A stretch of 64,000 bases of DNA from Drechmeria coniospora (GCF_001625195.1 NC_054389.1:8800520-8864519), one strand, 5' to 3'. Counted from the first letter of the stretch, positions 21,003 through 33,600 are shown. A program made the numbers and translations. Notes: generated by a model not told the origin, from the letters alone.

Positions 21003-22183
21003 ATGGTGGCCGCACGACCCACCTCGGCCAGCTATCCTCATCCGCCGCAGCGCGACTCCTGGTTCGCGCCGCTGTCCATTGACCTCATCGTCAAGGTTCT
21101 CAAGGTCACGCTGCTGCACCCATTCGTATGCTGCCTGATCCCACTCTGCCTGCGGGCGCGGACGGTGAAGTGGGATGCGCCGCCGATGGTCGCCGCCTTT
21201 GCCTGGGCCGCCTTCGTCTCCCTCTGCTGGTTGGGGCAGGCGGTGAATGAATGTGTCGCTCACGGTCGGCCTCGTGAGGTGGACCTGAGCGAGGAGGTCA
21301 TCGTCGTCACCGGCGGAGCCAGTGGGCTCGGTCTGCTCGTTGCCGAGGTGTACGGCATCCGCGGCGCAACGGTGGCGGTGCTGGACGTCAATGATATGGA
21401 GAATGGCGAGGCGCGGGGCGTGACCTTCTTTCGCTGCGACGTGGGCGACAGGGAGCAGGTCGCAAACGTCGCCGCCAAGATCGAGCGCGAGGTGAGAGCG
21501 TCATCCGCCAAGGATCCTTGACAGGCCATGGCATGGGTTGGAAATGGATCGGCTGGCTAACGGCACAACTTCAGCTCGGCACGCCGACCGTCCTCGTCAA
21601 CAACGCAGCCATCGTCGTCGGCAAGTCCTTCCTCCACCTCACCCTCGACGACATCGACGCCAGCCTCGGCACGAACCTCCTTGGCCCCTTCTATTGCCTC
21701 AAGGCCTTTCTGCCGGCCATGATTCGCTCTGGCCGCGGCGGAACAGTCGTCAACATCTCATCCGTCATCGGCCACCTCGGCGCCGCACGGCTAACCGACT
21801 ATGCTGCCGCCAAGGCCGGCATCACGGCCCTGCACCGCTCGCTGTCGGCCGAGCTGCGCGAATCCCACCCCGAGATACGCACCGTTCTCGTCACGCCAGG
21901 CCAGCTGAGCACCCCGCTCTTCTACGGCGTCCAAACGCCCAGCAGCTTCTTCGCCCCTGTCGTTGAGCCTATCGAGGTGGCCAAGGAGATCATAGCTGCC
22001 ATCGACACCGGTGCGGGCGCGACGACGGCCATGCCATTCTACGCCCGCTGGGTGGACTGGTACAACGTGCTTCCAGCGGGCATCCAGCGTCTCGCACGGC
22101 ACATCTCGGGCATCGACTGCGGCATGAGCACGTTCGTCGGGAGGAGCGGGAGGGAAGGCGGCGCCAACCGAAAGGACCTTTGA
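21003..22183 (+). CDS. Short-chain dehydrogenase/reductase, membrane-anchored (RDH10/SDR16C-like)
   Basis: NAD(P)-dependent oxidoreductase. Exons 21003-21491 and 21575-22183 give 365 residues; the intron has donor GTGAGA, branch GCTAAC and acceptor TTCAG. The N-terminus has two hydrophobic segments (about 24-50 and 61-80), suggesting anchoring in the ER or lipid droplets. The Rossmann motif TGGASGLG is at 103-110, the NNAA motif near 172-175, the catalytic Ser at 225 or 226, and YAAAK gives Tyr239 and Lys243. The segment VTPGQLSTPLFYGV follows. All classical SDR catalytic residues are present. The architecture resembles retinol-dehydrogenase-like SDRs, whose fungal substrates are mostly unknown; no biosynthetic neighbours suggest one. 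Confidence 0.9.
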
Positions 22184-23360
22184 AGCAACGCTGGCGTTGC
22201 GATGAGCGTTGCTTCATGACTCTCGGCACTGATAGACACGTCAGCAGCATCCATACACCGTCCTTTCTCGGCATCTCTTGATCTCTCTCGAAGTCTCACC
22301 ATTTCTGCATGTGTCTCTCCAGTGACTGGCGGTTTGTAACACCGGTCCATGGACGCGGTAGATGGAGCATATTGTCCCGAAAGGTCCTTCCCTCCTTGCG
22401 ACTCTCGGTGTCGTCATTGCCCTCGAGGCCATGCAAAGAGTGATGCCATAGAGTGATGCCATGGTGATCACATGCAAACCGTGGCTACCGATTTGGCCTG
22501 CCCAGCCTCGAGATCCTCGTCGCACGAAGTTGCATGCCTCGTACGCCATGGAACAAACCGCTGCTGCACGCCATGCTGATGAGGGATGCGCCGCAGGCAC
22601 AGGTCGTGAATGAATGACTGATGCACAGCATGTTCATGAACCAATCGCCTGCCGCCTGATGGTTGATCTCGACATTACCTGGGTAATGGAACGTGGAACG
22701 CTGCAGCTGTTTCCCTCGACGATGTCACAGCGTCAAGGTAGGTTGATGAGCTCCTGCAACCAGCTTACGGGTGCAACCGGGAACCTTCCCATTCCCTGCC
22801 GGAGCGTGGTGGCTAGATGACTGACAATTGACAACTGCGAGGTACGAAGACCTTGCCTCTTGCGATGGTGGAACTGACCTGGTTGCTGGGAAGCGGTGAA
22901 TCCGCACAACGGTACCCCCTCCCGCTCCTTTTTGAATCTGATCTGGCCTGCCACAACAGTGGCCAAGCAGTTAATCGGGAAGCATATTATAGCTGGGGCC
23001 CTGAACGTCGCTGCCCGTGTTGCTCTGTATGTTGCTTCGTACCTGCCTGGTTCCCAATTCCACCCGAACACTGCCGACACCACCTCGCCGCCCTCTTCTG
23101 TCCTCATTTCCAGACCTCTTCCACCATCGTCCTATTCGCTTTGGCTCGTTCTCTGTTTGGGATCAATTCGTGACAATTGATGTTGCTTCGTCTGCCTCCC
23201 AGCTGGACATCAGAACCGCAGTCGCTCGACCTGCTCACCGTGGCCTGCTCACCCTTCACCTCGTGAGAGACTTTCTCAACTTCCTGGCTTCTCACTTCCA
23301 TTCTCGGAAGAAATTTTGCAGAGAGGACCGGTCCGAGTCTGTCAAGAAATCAAGAACGAA
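22184..23360. other. Intergenic region, no supported gene
   Basis: About 1.2 kb between tandem genes. No GTAC cluster and no gene features seen. The last 250 nt are pyrimidine-rich and are the probable leader of the GH72 gene. Confidence 0.6.
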
Positions 23361-24807
23361 ATGGCCAGAATCTCGCTCTTGGCCGTCCTCGGCTTGATCG
23401 CTTCGGCTGCCGCCCTCGATCCCGTGGAAGCTTGCGGCAACAAGCTCTTCACCAAAGACGGATCGCAGTTCTTCATCAAAGGTCTGCTACTATCCGCGGC
23501 ACATCTTCGTCTTGATGTCGATGCTGATCGAGCTAGGCGTTGCCTACCAACTCCTGCCAACGGATCCTCTCATGGACGCCGATCAGTGCACCTTGGACGC
23601 TGGCCTCATGAAGGACCTCGGCGCCAACACGATTCGAGTCTATCATGTCAACGCCAGCGCGAATCACGATGGCTGCATGAAGGCCTTTGCAGACGCCGGC
23701 ATTTACGTTCTTGTCGATATGGACACCTTCGACACTTACATCGAGCCAGTTAGTATCCCCCAAGTCTGCCCGCAACTTCCAAACACTGACACGACGATGG
23801 AATCGTAGGTGGAGCTTTGCTGGAACGTCACGCAGTTCGATAAATATGCCCAAGTCATGGACGCGTTCCAGAAGTATGACAACACCTTGGGTCTCTTCGT
23901 GGGCAATGAAAATATCGCCCAGAAGAAAGACTCCCCTGTCGCCCCCTTTCTCAAGGCAGCTGCGCGAGACATGAAGGCGTACAGAGACTCAAAGGGCTAT
24001 CGGAATATTCCCATCGGCTACTCGGCTGCTGACATCAAGGAGCTTCGTCCCATGCTACAGGACTATCTCACCTGCGGTGGCAACGCATCCGAGTCGGTGG
24101 ACTTCTTCGGCATCAATTCGTACTCGTGGTGCGATCCCAGCACCTATCGAGATTCCACTTACGACCAGCTTCAGCAGTACGCACAAAAGTTTCCCGTGCC
24201 CATCTTCTTCACCGAGACGGGATGCATCATACCCGGACCACGCCAGTGGAACGACCAAGACGCCATCTTCAGCAAGCCCATGGTGGACGACTGGAGTGGT
24301 GCCATTGTCTATGAGTGGATCCAGGAACAGAACAACTACGGCATCATCACGTACGGCGGCCCCCCCGTGAGTGAAGTGACGCAGTACGATGGCGCCGTAG
24401 CCGATGGTTACTTTCGCAAAGGAACCCCGACGCCAAGGAACCCTGATTTCGACAATCTGAAGAGCAAATGGGCCGGCATTCACCCACAAGGCGTTCGCCG
24501 CGCCGACTACGACCCCCGGGGAGTTTCGACACGCCCCTGCCCGTCGTCCACGTCCGGTGGTTGGTGGGAGGTGGATGGAAACGTCAAGCTTCCCACCATG
24601 GGCGGCTTCAGAGCCGGCACCACCGTTACGGCTGTGCCAAGTGGCAACCCGGAGCCCAGCCTGGCCTCGGGCTCCTTCACCGAAATCCAAAACCCAACGG
24701 AGACGGCCAAGGCGAGGGATCGAAACGCGGCCGCGGCCGACAGGAAATTGGCAACAATTGGCGCCTGCGTGGTTGCACCTGTGCTTGCCCTTGCCATCTT
24801 TCTGTAG
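23361..24807 (+). CDS. GPI-anchored 1,3-beta-glucanosyltransferase (GH72, GAS/GEL-like)
   Basis: Cell-wall enzyme that elongates beta-1,3-glucan by transglycosylation. Exons 23361-23481, 23537-23748 and 23809-24807 give 443 residues. A signal peptide covers residues 1-18 ([13 protein letters not shown]). The catalytic domain has the acid/base in VGNEN (Glu145) and the nucleophile in FFTETGC (Glu247). GAS/GEL proteins usually have SEYGC at the second site, so this is a divergent member. The Cys-rich X8/CBM43 module found in some family members is absent. The C-terminus has small residues (RNAAAAD) then a hydrophobic run to the stop, a typical GPI-attachment signal. Both introns keep phase and have plausible branch points. 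Anchor synthesis would depend on GPI3, encoded at 37.1 kb. Confidence 0.9.
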
Positions 24808-26877
24808 AGATGCAAATTACTCGCTCCTTGTTGTTGGCTTTGTTCCCCTAGAGTCCACCATGGCCTTGACATTTGATATCCTTCTCTCAGCACCTTCTCA
24901 TGCGGGTTCATGTATCACCTGTTTTGTTCTGTTCAAATTCAAGATTGGCATTCGGAATGAGAGAGGCGACGGTACGCATAATGGCGATGAGGACAAGGAT
25001 GGGTGGATGGACGGGCCTGAGAACCATTAATTCAATGCTACCTTGGTTCCCGTTGCGTAACCATGTGCGTTGACTTGGACGGCAGGCATGTCATGTAATT
25101 ATATTTCAGGCATTTCTGTCCCACGAAAAAAATGCGAATACAGCATAATCAAATTGGGAAAGGCCGGTGCATGCAGTTGGTTGGGTCGAATCAGTCGAGA
25201 TCTGTTGTCTGGAGCAGTACGCTTGGCTTCCCCCTCAAAACCTGACATAACCGCCCAGAAATGGTCGATGGCAGGTGTTCTCGTCCTCCACGCCACGCGG
25301 TCCATTGGTTGGACACATCATCATCGTAGTCCCGATCGCTTCGTCGTACCCAAGGGCAAGCTCTGACTTGAATTTGTCCCTTGTGCCGTCTCGCTGGATG
25401 AACATGAAGACGACGCCAACTATTATCACGGAGGTGAAAGTGATCAGGAGAAGACCGATGATGAAATATCGCAGCCGATAGTTGTATTGGTGGTCTCGAG
25501 CGCCCCATGGGATGCGTGTGTGGGTTGGACATTGCGACTTGTCCCTCAACATCGTCGACTTGTCGTTGCCTATTATCGTCGGAGTTCGAGCTGAGGTCAA
25601 GCACTTGTCCGCCAGGAATATGAATGAATTACTGGAACAGAACAGGAGTAAATCGAAGGCTGAATGTTGGAGCATGATGGCAGTCTTTAGGTGCCGGCGA
25701 CGGGTCACGAGCAGTGCTTTAATTATCGCAAGACTTCGAGATAAAGGCAATGCGGAATCCATGGCGCTGGATGCTTCTCCAATATTTTGCGGCAGGCAGG
25801 TGCGTGCCAATCTCCGCGTTCTTGGATGAGTAGGACCTGGGTTTAGGTGGTTCCTGCACGCTGGCCGATGAGGCTCATGTACCTCATTCGCAATTACCGT
25901 GAGGATGGCAAGGATCTCGAGACGTAACATGGTCAAAAATGAAGGAATTTCCAAGGAGCAACGAGTGCAATTTCAGGGCACAAGAGCATGTGACGCACAG
26001 CAGAAGGCATGCCCGCCTTAAAATGAGCACATTGAGAAGTCGCTAGGGAATGAACATGACAAACTTTGAGACCTGGCGAGCAGCAGTCCAGGGCAGATTG
26101 GGAACAACGTCTTGGGAATTTCGAGTGAGTGGAAAGAAGTATCAGTATGATAGGCTAACTGTGGCCCTTATTTTCAACTCTTTTCTCGCTCCCCAGTTCG
26201 AGATCCGAGGTTGAGGGGGAAGCAGACAGCCAACTACTTGTACGTGCATATACACTAGGCTTCAGACATCACGAACTACTAATAAGTACTAAGTATTAGT
26301 TGCAGACGGATCCTATGGCATAGCATCAGAATGTCACGCTGACTAATACCGCTAGTCCTAATTCTGCCACGGCGGAAAACTTTCCTCCGCTGATGCTGTG
26401 ACGGCTATTAGAGCGTTTGTCGGAACAGCAGGCTTTTCAATCAGTCCTATGGCAAATCGCATGCAGAGCGAATCTAATCCAATTTGAAGTGCGACTTTGG
26501 ACTGCCAATTTTCCTGCTATCGGTCGAGATCGAGATAGAGCTATTTCCAGCTGACGCCTCGGCGACGATGACAAAGTGTGGCCATTTTTTAATTCGGCAT
26601 TGACAATATTATTTTCAGCAGGCAATTTCTCATGCTGTGAGCATTGTGTATCAACGACGGCAGAATTTTGGGGCAAGATATAAGGGCAGCCGTGGCGGTT
26701 CTGACTCAGCAAAATTTCTCCGACCGCCCGCGGTAGGAAGTTCATCGGAGGCCCGCTCTATCTACGGACCTAAGATCAGTTTAAGTGCCAACAGTTCATG
26801 TTCATCGCGCAACCGACTCGTCATTCTGCTCACACACACATGTCCTCACCGCCGCGGTAAAAAGGGCAATTGGCATC
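24808..26877. other. Intergenic region with one weak ORF
   Basis: Two kilobases between the GH72 and Tbf1-like genes. The only candidate is the small membrane ORF at 25235-25552 (-). Around 26260-26320 the DNA is AT-richer with AGTACTAAGTATTAG-like words. No other gene seen. Confidence 0.55.
25235..25552 (-). CDS. Hypothetical small single-pass membrane protein
   Basis: Uncertain. The frame is open from 25954, and the ATG at 25552 was chosen because it gives a compact 105-residue product. It has one strong transmembrane segment near residues 37-60 (YFIIGLLLITFTSVIIVGVV), preceded by Arg/Tyr residues and followed by a polar tail. No family is recognised. The main support is the length of the open frame and the well-formed membrane segment. 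It could be chance, or one exon of a longer gene. Confidence 0.3.
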   Translation of the reverse strand: MLRDKSQCPTHTRIPWGARDHQYNYRLRYFIIGLLLITFTSVIIVGVVFMFIQRDGTRDKFKSELALGYDEAIGTTMMMCPTNGPRGVEDENTCHRPFLGGYVRF

Positions 26878-29553
26878 ATGGCCGAGCCGGCGCACGCGGA
26901 GGCTTGCGCTCCCGACTCGGCATCGGGTAGGTCACCGCCATCCCCCTTCACCCTCCCTGTCCCTCGGCAACATGCTGACGTCGACATCTTGCTGCCTAGA
27001 CATCAAGCAAGAGCACTACGCTCCTTTCCCCGACGGGCTCGACTTTAGCCTCTCGCCCGATATCGCCTTGAAGCGATCGTTCGATGAGGTTGGCGTGGGC
27101 GCAACCGAAAGCCCGGAAGCGAAACGAACCAAGGTAGAAGTGCATGCCGACGAAGATTCCCTCGAGGACGGCTTGGCACTGCTCGTCCAGAATGCGCTCT
27201 CCAACGTTGGCGATCTCGTCGACCAGTTCAGCCGCATGCCCGACGTGCCAGAGACCCCAGCCATGCCGACGAATACGGACGTGCCCGCCTTGGACATTGT
27301 GAAGCCTCGAGCCCTCTTCTCCTCAGACCCGCAAAGGTATATTCAAGAAGTGAATTTGCATGCCCTCGGCAACCTTGTACGTCTCCGCCGCGGAATCTTG
27401 GCGTCTCTGTCTCTGGCTGACCACTTACCCGACACCGCAGGCCCTCTCTCTCCTGCTCGTCATGGTGCAGCCGCCGCTCGACGAGACAATAAAGAGCATA
27501 CGAAATGCCGAATCCTGCCACGGCCGCTCCTATCGTCAACTCAAGCAGTCTTTTGAGCAGACCAGAAGACTCTACTCGCCGAAGCCTGTTGTTTCGGCCA
27601 ACGAGCTCGATATGCACGACGCCAACTCCGCCGTCTTGCTCGAGCTTGCCAATCTGGCCCAACTTGGATCCTGGCTTGTCGAAGGTTGCCAGTCCTCGCT
27701 CGACGAAGCCGACGAAAACTTCTTGGCCATGTTCGGCTGCCAAGTGTCGGACCTACCGGCCGGCATGGAAGAGCTCTACCTTGGAATCATGACTCAAAGA
27801 GCCGTCGAATCGCTCGTCGGGAAGCAGCCGGAAAAACCGTCGGAAGAGGTTCTCGGAGAGATTCTGATGTCGGGGCTCGAGGACAAGCTACGAGGCCAGC
27901 ACGGGGGTGATGAGCTCACATCAGCCGATCAGCAATTTGTGTCGACGGTTCAGTCTCGAAAAGAGACTCTGCAGGGGGAGGCTGAAGAGCAGCCGGAGCC
28001 GAGTTTGTCAACCTCTCGACCTGGCGTATGCGACTGAGAAGGGAAGCAATGCTGACAGAGCCACATTCTAGCTGCGTTGAGGGAAAAACATCCCTTGGAG
28101 GGGTTGTTGCGAACATACGCCCAATATGTCAAGAAGAGACTTCGGTCCGTATCGGAGCTGGCCACCAAGTTTGGCATTTTGCTGCAAGTCGAGGACGACC
28201 CCACCATCGAAGAACCCGAGCCGTCGTCGGTTGAGCATGTCGATCACGTTGCTGGCGTCGATGTCGATGTCGATTTGGACGACCTTTCGTCATTTTTTGA
28301 GAAGACGACATCCGGCCTCGTGCAAGATGCACTAGCTGGGCTCGCAACATCGGAGGAGGGCAGCGCAGCAGCACCGGCGACCGATGGCGCTCCACACTCG
28401 GCCGAGCAGACGAATGGAGAAACGAAGATGGAGGGTTCCTCTGGTCAGACCAATGGCAAGGTCGACCTGATGACCGACTACAAGGAACTGGAGGCGCTGG
28501 TCGCCGAGAGCACGTCCAACTACGTCAAGACGACCCTTCACGGTCTTTCGCCTGTTCCGTACCAGCCAACCGTTCCTCAGAGCACAAGTGAGTGTTGTCG
28601 GTCGCGATGGTTCCCTGATGCGATGCTGACGCCTGCATAGCCGAGTCTATGGCCAGTCAGCTGCCGTACCTGCACCAGCTGCAGCAGCATCAAGCGCAGA
28701 ACCCCTACTATGCCACGTACGCGCAGCCGGCACCCGAACCGCAGGCTCAACCGCGCGCGCCCGGAGAAAATTTGCCGCCGCATCAGTCGTTTCCCAGCGC
28801 CATCTTGTATGACAAGGCCCGGCAGGCGGCGCTGTCCAAGTCATCGGCACACACGAGGAGGGAAGGACTCCATTCGACTCGTCGACCATGGACCCAGGAG
28901 GAAGAGAAGGCTCTCATGGCGGGGCTAGACATGGTCAAGGGTCCGCATTGGAGCCAGATATTGACACTGTTCGGACCGAGCGGCACCATGTCCGACATAC
29001 TCAAGGACCGTACGCAGGTGCAGCTGAAGGACAAGGCCCGAAACCTGAAGCTCTTCTTTCTCAAGACAAATTCGGAGATGCCCTACTACCTGCAGGCCGT
29101 CACGGGCGAGCTTAAAACCAGAGCGCCGACGCAAGCTGCGAGAAAAGAGGCCGAGGAGCGGGCCCGGCTGACCTCGGAGGAGGACCAAGCCAAGCTGCAA
29201 GGCATCATGGCCCTCGCCGGTGGCCTGCAACATCCACCGCAGGACAGGTCGTCGGGCAGCCCTGCGATCGGCACAGGCTCCAACGCCGTGCCAACGCCTG
29301 GTCAGGCAGCTGCTGGCCAACAGACAGCCTCGGTTGCGCAACGTAACCAGCACGCACCGGCGCAGGCCACCGCTGCGCCGAACGCATCCCCAGCTCAGGC
29401 AGCGAGGCTCGGGGTTCAGGCGACGACGCAGCAGGTCCTGCAGTCGATGCCCTTGGCTCCTCTGCGACCACACACCCAGAGCCATAGACCACCACAGCCG
29501 CAAGGATACGGGAACCAGCCGCTTCACCACCAAGCAACTCATCACTACCTGAC

Positions 29554-29585
<32 letters not shown>

Positions 29586-30292
29586 GTCAACCTGTTGCCC
29601 AGCCTAGTCCGTCACCTTCTGTCCCTCACGCGTCTCCAGGGTCTCGCATTCAAGCTCAGAATGGAACGCAGTTGCAAATCGAGACGCCAGCGCAGGCACA
29701 GACACAGTCGCACATGGTAGGCCAAGTCCCAGCTGCCGTTCCAGCCCAAACACAAGCTCGCGCCCCGATCGAGGTCCAGACAACCCCTGTCCAGAGCCAG
29801 GGCCATGGTCAAGCTCAGGCCCAACCTTTGTCGCAATCGCAACCAGCTCAGGCCAAGACGCAAAACCAGGCGCAGGCCAGCCAGAGACAGGAACAAGGAC
29901 CATCCCTTCCGTCACAGCAAGCACCATCGCAACCACAACAAGGCCAGAATGCAGGGCAGCAGGGTGGGCCTACCAACCAAGGTCGGAGCCTGCAGACGAC
30001 AGACCAAAAACAGGTCGCACAGAGCAACTCGGCAACACCAGTGGCCGCGGCCCACTCGCACGCGCACGCGCATCCGCAGGCTCAAAACCCGCAAGCCTCC
30101 GCGTCCAATGCACAGCAATCTCCGCAGGCTCAGCATACCGCCTCCGTGTCGTTGCCGACTCAAATGCCTCTCTCCGGTGTTCCAGCGGCGGAAGGGTGCA
30201 AATCAAAAGACGAGATGCAGCACAACGATAATGCTGCCGAGGCTGCCTTGCTCGAGGGCCTCCAAGCTGCCGTGGCGCAGAGTTTATCATGA
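26878..30292 (+). CDS. Tbf1-like TTAGGG-repeat/telomere-binding factor (TRF-like domain plus Myb)
   Basis: Probable double-strand telomere-repeat or promoter-binding protein. Exons 26878-26926, 27000-27376, 27441-28002, 28072-28587 and 28641-30292 give 1051 residues; all four introns are GT-AG with CTGAC branches. The N-terminal half (about 25-480) is helical and resembles the TRF-like dimerisation region. A single C-terminal-type Myb domain at about 582-642 starts [20 protein letters not shown] and has the telobox-like helix 3 [12 protein letters not shown]. Beyond 670 the protein is an extreme Gln/Ala/Pro/Ser-rich tail with a pure CAG-coded Gln run. The frame of exon 4 depends on donor GTTTGT at 28003. 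Tbf1 of yeast and TRF-like fungal proteins are the nearest functional models; the DNA target here is inferred. Confidence 0.85.
29555..29587 (+). repeat. CAG trinucleotide run coding polyglutamine
   Basis: About ten consecutive Gln codons (CAG, ending CAA) within the Gln-rich tail of the Tbf1-like gene. Such runs are prone to length change. Confidence 0.9.
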
Positions 30293-32443
30293 GCTCCAAG
30301 CCGCCGTCCATGTGCTAGATGTTGGGTACCCCAGCTTTTTGTTTCGACCGTTTCGTACGACTTTATGAATGACCCAGCTCCCGGGAATAGGCGTACTGCA
30401 TTTCGGGGCTACCGGGGCAGCTAGAGGTGATGTTGGTGTGCGGTTTTGTTCTATCATACTGTATGAAGCTGGAAGTATCTGGCCTGTCCGTTGAGTCATT
30501 TTTGGCAATCATGATACCATACAGCGAAGGAATATCGGAGTTTTGAGGCATCTTTTCACTCGTTCTACGAATTAGATAACATGGCAACAAGTCACAGGTT
30601 GTTGTTCGCGAGGCCAACACTTCATACATACCCATACCCGCAGCTTACTTTCTGAATAAGGGTGTGCCCATTCTGCTGCATCCGGTTGTTGTGTCATATC
30701 CAAGTATCGGATCGATCCTTCATTTGTCTCGGCCTTGTCCTTTGGGTTTGGCCACTTGTCGGTAGGATGGGCGGATGGCGCTCCGTCATATGCGCTTCCA
30801 TATGCGCTTCATCCGTGCTAGTGCCCCTACTTCGGAGACAACGTGGTGCTGTGCTTCCCTCGCAAAACCCAAGCGTATCGTCAATTCCGACGAATCAGAG
30901 TACGCTTCCATGCACTCGGCAGCCTGTATTCATTTCGCCTGACTTGCGCAGAGATCCGAATGGCACGTTGGCGAAACGGCGTATCTATTTGGCCGTCTGC
31001 GAGGTAATGAGAGTGCGTGGCACCAATGTCAACGCCAGAAAGGCCAATCAGACTTTGGTGGAAAAGGGCCTCTAATAGATGTAAGCATACGTCCTATTAT
31101 CCAAGTTGAAGAAACCACCAGGATTACATTCTGGATCCATGTCATGTCACGTCTGTTTATGCCTTGACGCCAAGGCAGCCGAGACTGTCGGATCATTGGA
31201 TCACCGTCTATCACGATGGAGTACGGAGTATTACAGAGTACATACTCTTAAGTACATACAAGCAAGTGTAGATGGAGTAAGTACACCGTACAGTAGGTGT
31301 AAGTACATGTACAGTAACTACTTTGCGGTCAATACTTGCAGCACGAACAAGCTCTACTACTGAGATGAGTACCCGGTTCGGGCCGGCCTCCGGTCGCCCC
31401 ACTTGCACTGTCTTGGCGGACACATCATCGGCGCGGCTGATTCATCCATGTCAATTACAGTAAGCAATTATTAATGCATGCACTTAACTACAATACCTGC
31501 ATAACTGTACGGAGTATACGGAGTATCTACTCCGCAGGTTTGTCATATGATGCTACTGCATCACCTACATTGACACCTTCGCATACAGTACGCAAGGTAA
31601 TATGCATATGACGTATGTGTATATGCGGTCGTGCCGAGCGGAAATGAAGCGACGGGGGATTCAGCGCTGGCAGTGTTTCGATTCATGGAAGCATCAACGG
31701 GTCTCCGGGTTCATTCCTGTAGGGAAGAACAATGCTCCCGCTCCCAATTGCAGTCCCGACTTCTTTGCTGTCTGCCCTATCCGCCTCCCTTCTTGCCATC
31801 GCAGGGTAGGTACTTGTACGTTGGCTGCTAGTACTGATACAGTACGGAGCACTGTAATCCGTATGGTACGGATGTTACCGAGCATCCCGATCATGAACGC
31901 GCAACATCAGGCCGTACCTGCCTTGCTGCGTGTGCAGTTGCCAGCAAGCTAGCCGGTTTCCCTTGCCGAATCCCCTGTCGGTGTAGAGGCAAGGAAGGAA
32001 TGGGTCTGGGTCAACATGCAGGTTACTTCAGGTACTGAGGCAGGCCCTTGTATGTGAAGGATTCATCCAACAGCAGCATGGCGATTCGAAGATGGAATAT
32101 CAAGGGAGGAGGTTGAGGTAAACAGACGGCCAACAAAGGGTTTCCCCAGCGATCGAGGCGGGGTACTACGGTCATACCACACATGGTTCGGTGGCTGAGG
32201 GCCGGGGACAAATGTCCACAGCTTCACCGTCCACCGCCTGTTGCACTGAGACATGAGACATGGGGTGACGAGTGACGAGGTAGGTCTTCCCCCTTTTCCA
32301 CAACCTCCCCCCGCCTTTATCATCCCATCCTGACCGCCGACATGGATTTCTTTCTTTCCATTTCACATTCAAACTAATTGATTCCATTGAGTGTCCCGGA
32401 TCGGTTGTTCCCGAGTGCTGCACCGCATAGCAAGAGTTGCATC
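30293..32443. other. Intergenic region, no supported gene
   Basis: 2.15 kb. GTAC words cluster at 31215-31330 and 31500-31535 (exact TACGGAGTA at 31222-31230, 31508-31516 and 31517-31525). Open frames at 30662-31075 and 31602-31952 show no family features. Confidence 0.6.
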
Positions 32444-33448
32444 ATGATCAACCCGGGCATCGTCTACATGCTGGTGAGTGGGCTGGAGCTGAAGCTGATT
32501 CGAGTTGAGATGAGCGAGCTTCGTCAAACTCTTCCGGGGAAAAGCTGACAAACGACCTGCCCGCCTTGCCATAGGCCAGCCTTGTGCTCTTCGCCATTGC
32601 ACTGCAAGTAGACCCTTGACCGTGGGCATCCGACGCAGGATGGCCTGCTGACAGCGATAGCAGTGTCGTCCACTTCCACGCAGAGCACCTCTCGCTACCG
32701 CTCCCGCCGCTCGTCACCATACCTGTCGTCGTACTCCCCATCGGCGCCTTCGTCAACGCATACATATACCCGAACTTGCTACATCATGCGCACGCCTGCA
32801 CAACCAAGGCTCGCTGCCTCTCGGTCGGCCGTCTAGCGCCCATCGTCTTGCAGGCCCTGCAGGCCGTCGCCACCGCCATCCTCGCCGCGCTGCTTCTCGA
32901 GGCCCTGCTGCCGTCGCCCGCCCTCGACCGCGTGCTCGAGCGTGAGTGGCGTGCCATGTATGACGCCCGCGACGCCGACCGCCTCCGGCTTGTTCAGGAT
33001 ACCTATCGCTGCTGCGGCCTGCGGACCATCCATGATCGTGCCTACCCCTTCGAGGGCACCTCTTGCACCGTGCTCTACGGACGTACCGTCTCATGCGAGG
33101 CCCCGTGGAGGTCCGCCATGCAGGCCACCTCGACCGTGGACTTTGCTGTCGTCGTCGTCGTGGCCCTGATGCAGGTCCGTCACCCCCCTCCAGCCGCCCC
33201 GGTACCTTGACGTGCTAACCGTGGCATGGTACTAGATTGTGGGCTTGCTCATCATGCGCGAGCGCACCAAGTGGTGGACCGAGTTGCGGACCAAGGGCTG
33301 GACCCAGGCCGATTACGATGCCATAGCCGGTCAGTCTCTGGTAGGCCAGGGAGACGAAGACGAGGAGAGGGGCCGAGGGTACGGCGCCGTGCGCGAGCCC
33401 TTGCCGACGCCGAACATGATGGAACGAAACAGCGCGAGCAGATTGTGA
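32444..33448 (+). CDS. Tetraspanin-like membrane protein (fungal Tsp3-type)
   Basis: Four-pass membrane protein that likely organises membrane complexes. Exons 32444-32473, 32575-32603, 32661-33174 and 33236-33448 give 261 residues. Transmembrane segments are near residues 5-25 (IVYMLASLVLFAIALSVV), 35-56, 68-92 and around the last splice junction (VVVVVALMQIVGLLIM). Between TM3 and TM4 is a loop with the tetraspanin CCG motif (YRCCGLRTIHDRAYPF) and two later cysteines. The second intron (32604-32660, 57 nt) starts GCAAGT and ends GATAG: only this GC-AG junction keeps the hydrophobic TM1 in frame. The last intron has branch GCTAAC. The C-terminal tail is charged and cytosolic. Confidence 0.82.
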
Positions 33449-33600
33449 CAATGCTGCCGCGAGTCGAGGCACGCACGTACGGAAACTCTAGCATGCAATG
33501 CAATCTTTGGTCATTTCCGCTCGCACGTTTGGCGCTGCTGCAAAAAGAACACCTCACGGCCTCGCAAGCTGCCCTGCTCTCGGCTCGAAGCCGTCGTCCG

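Noticed and set aside
21003..24807. Secondary-metabolite cluster around the SDR
   Set aside because: Neighbours are a GH72 wall enzyme and RRG9; no synthase, P450 or transporter nearby.
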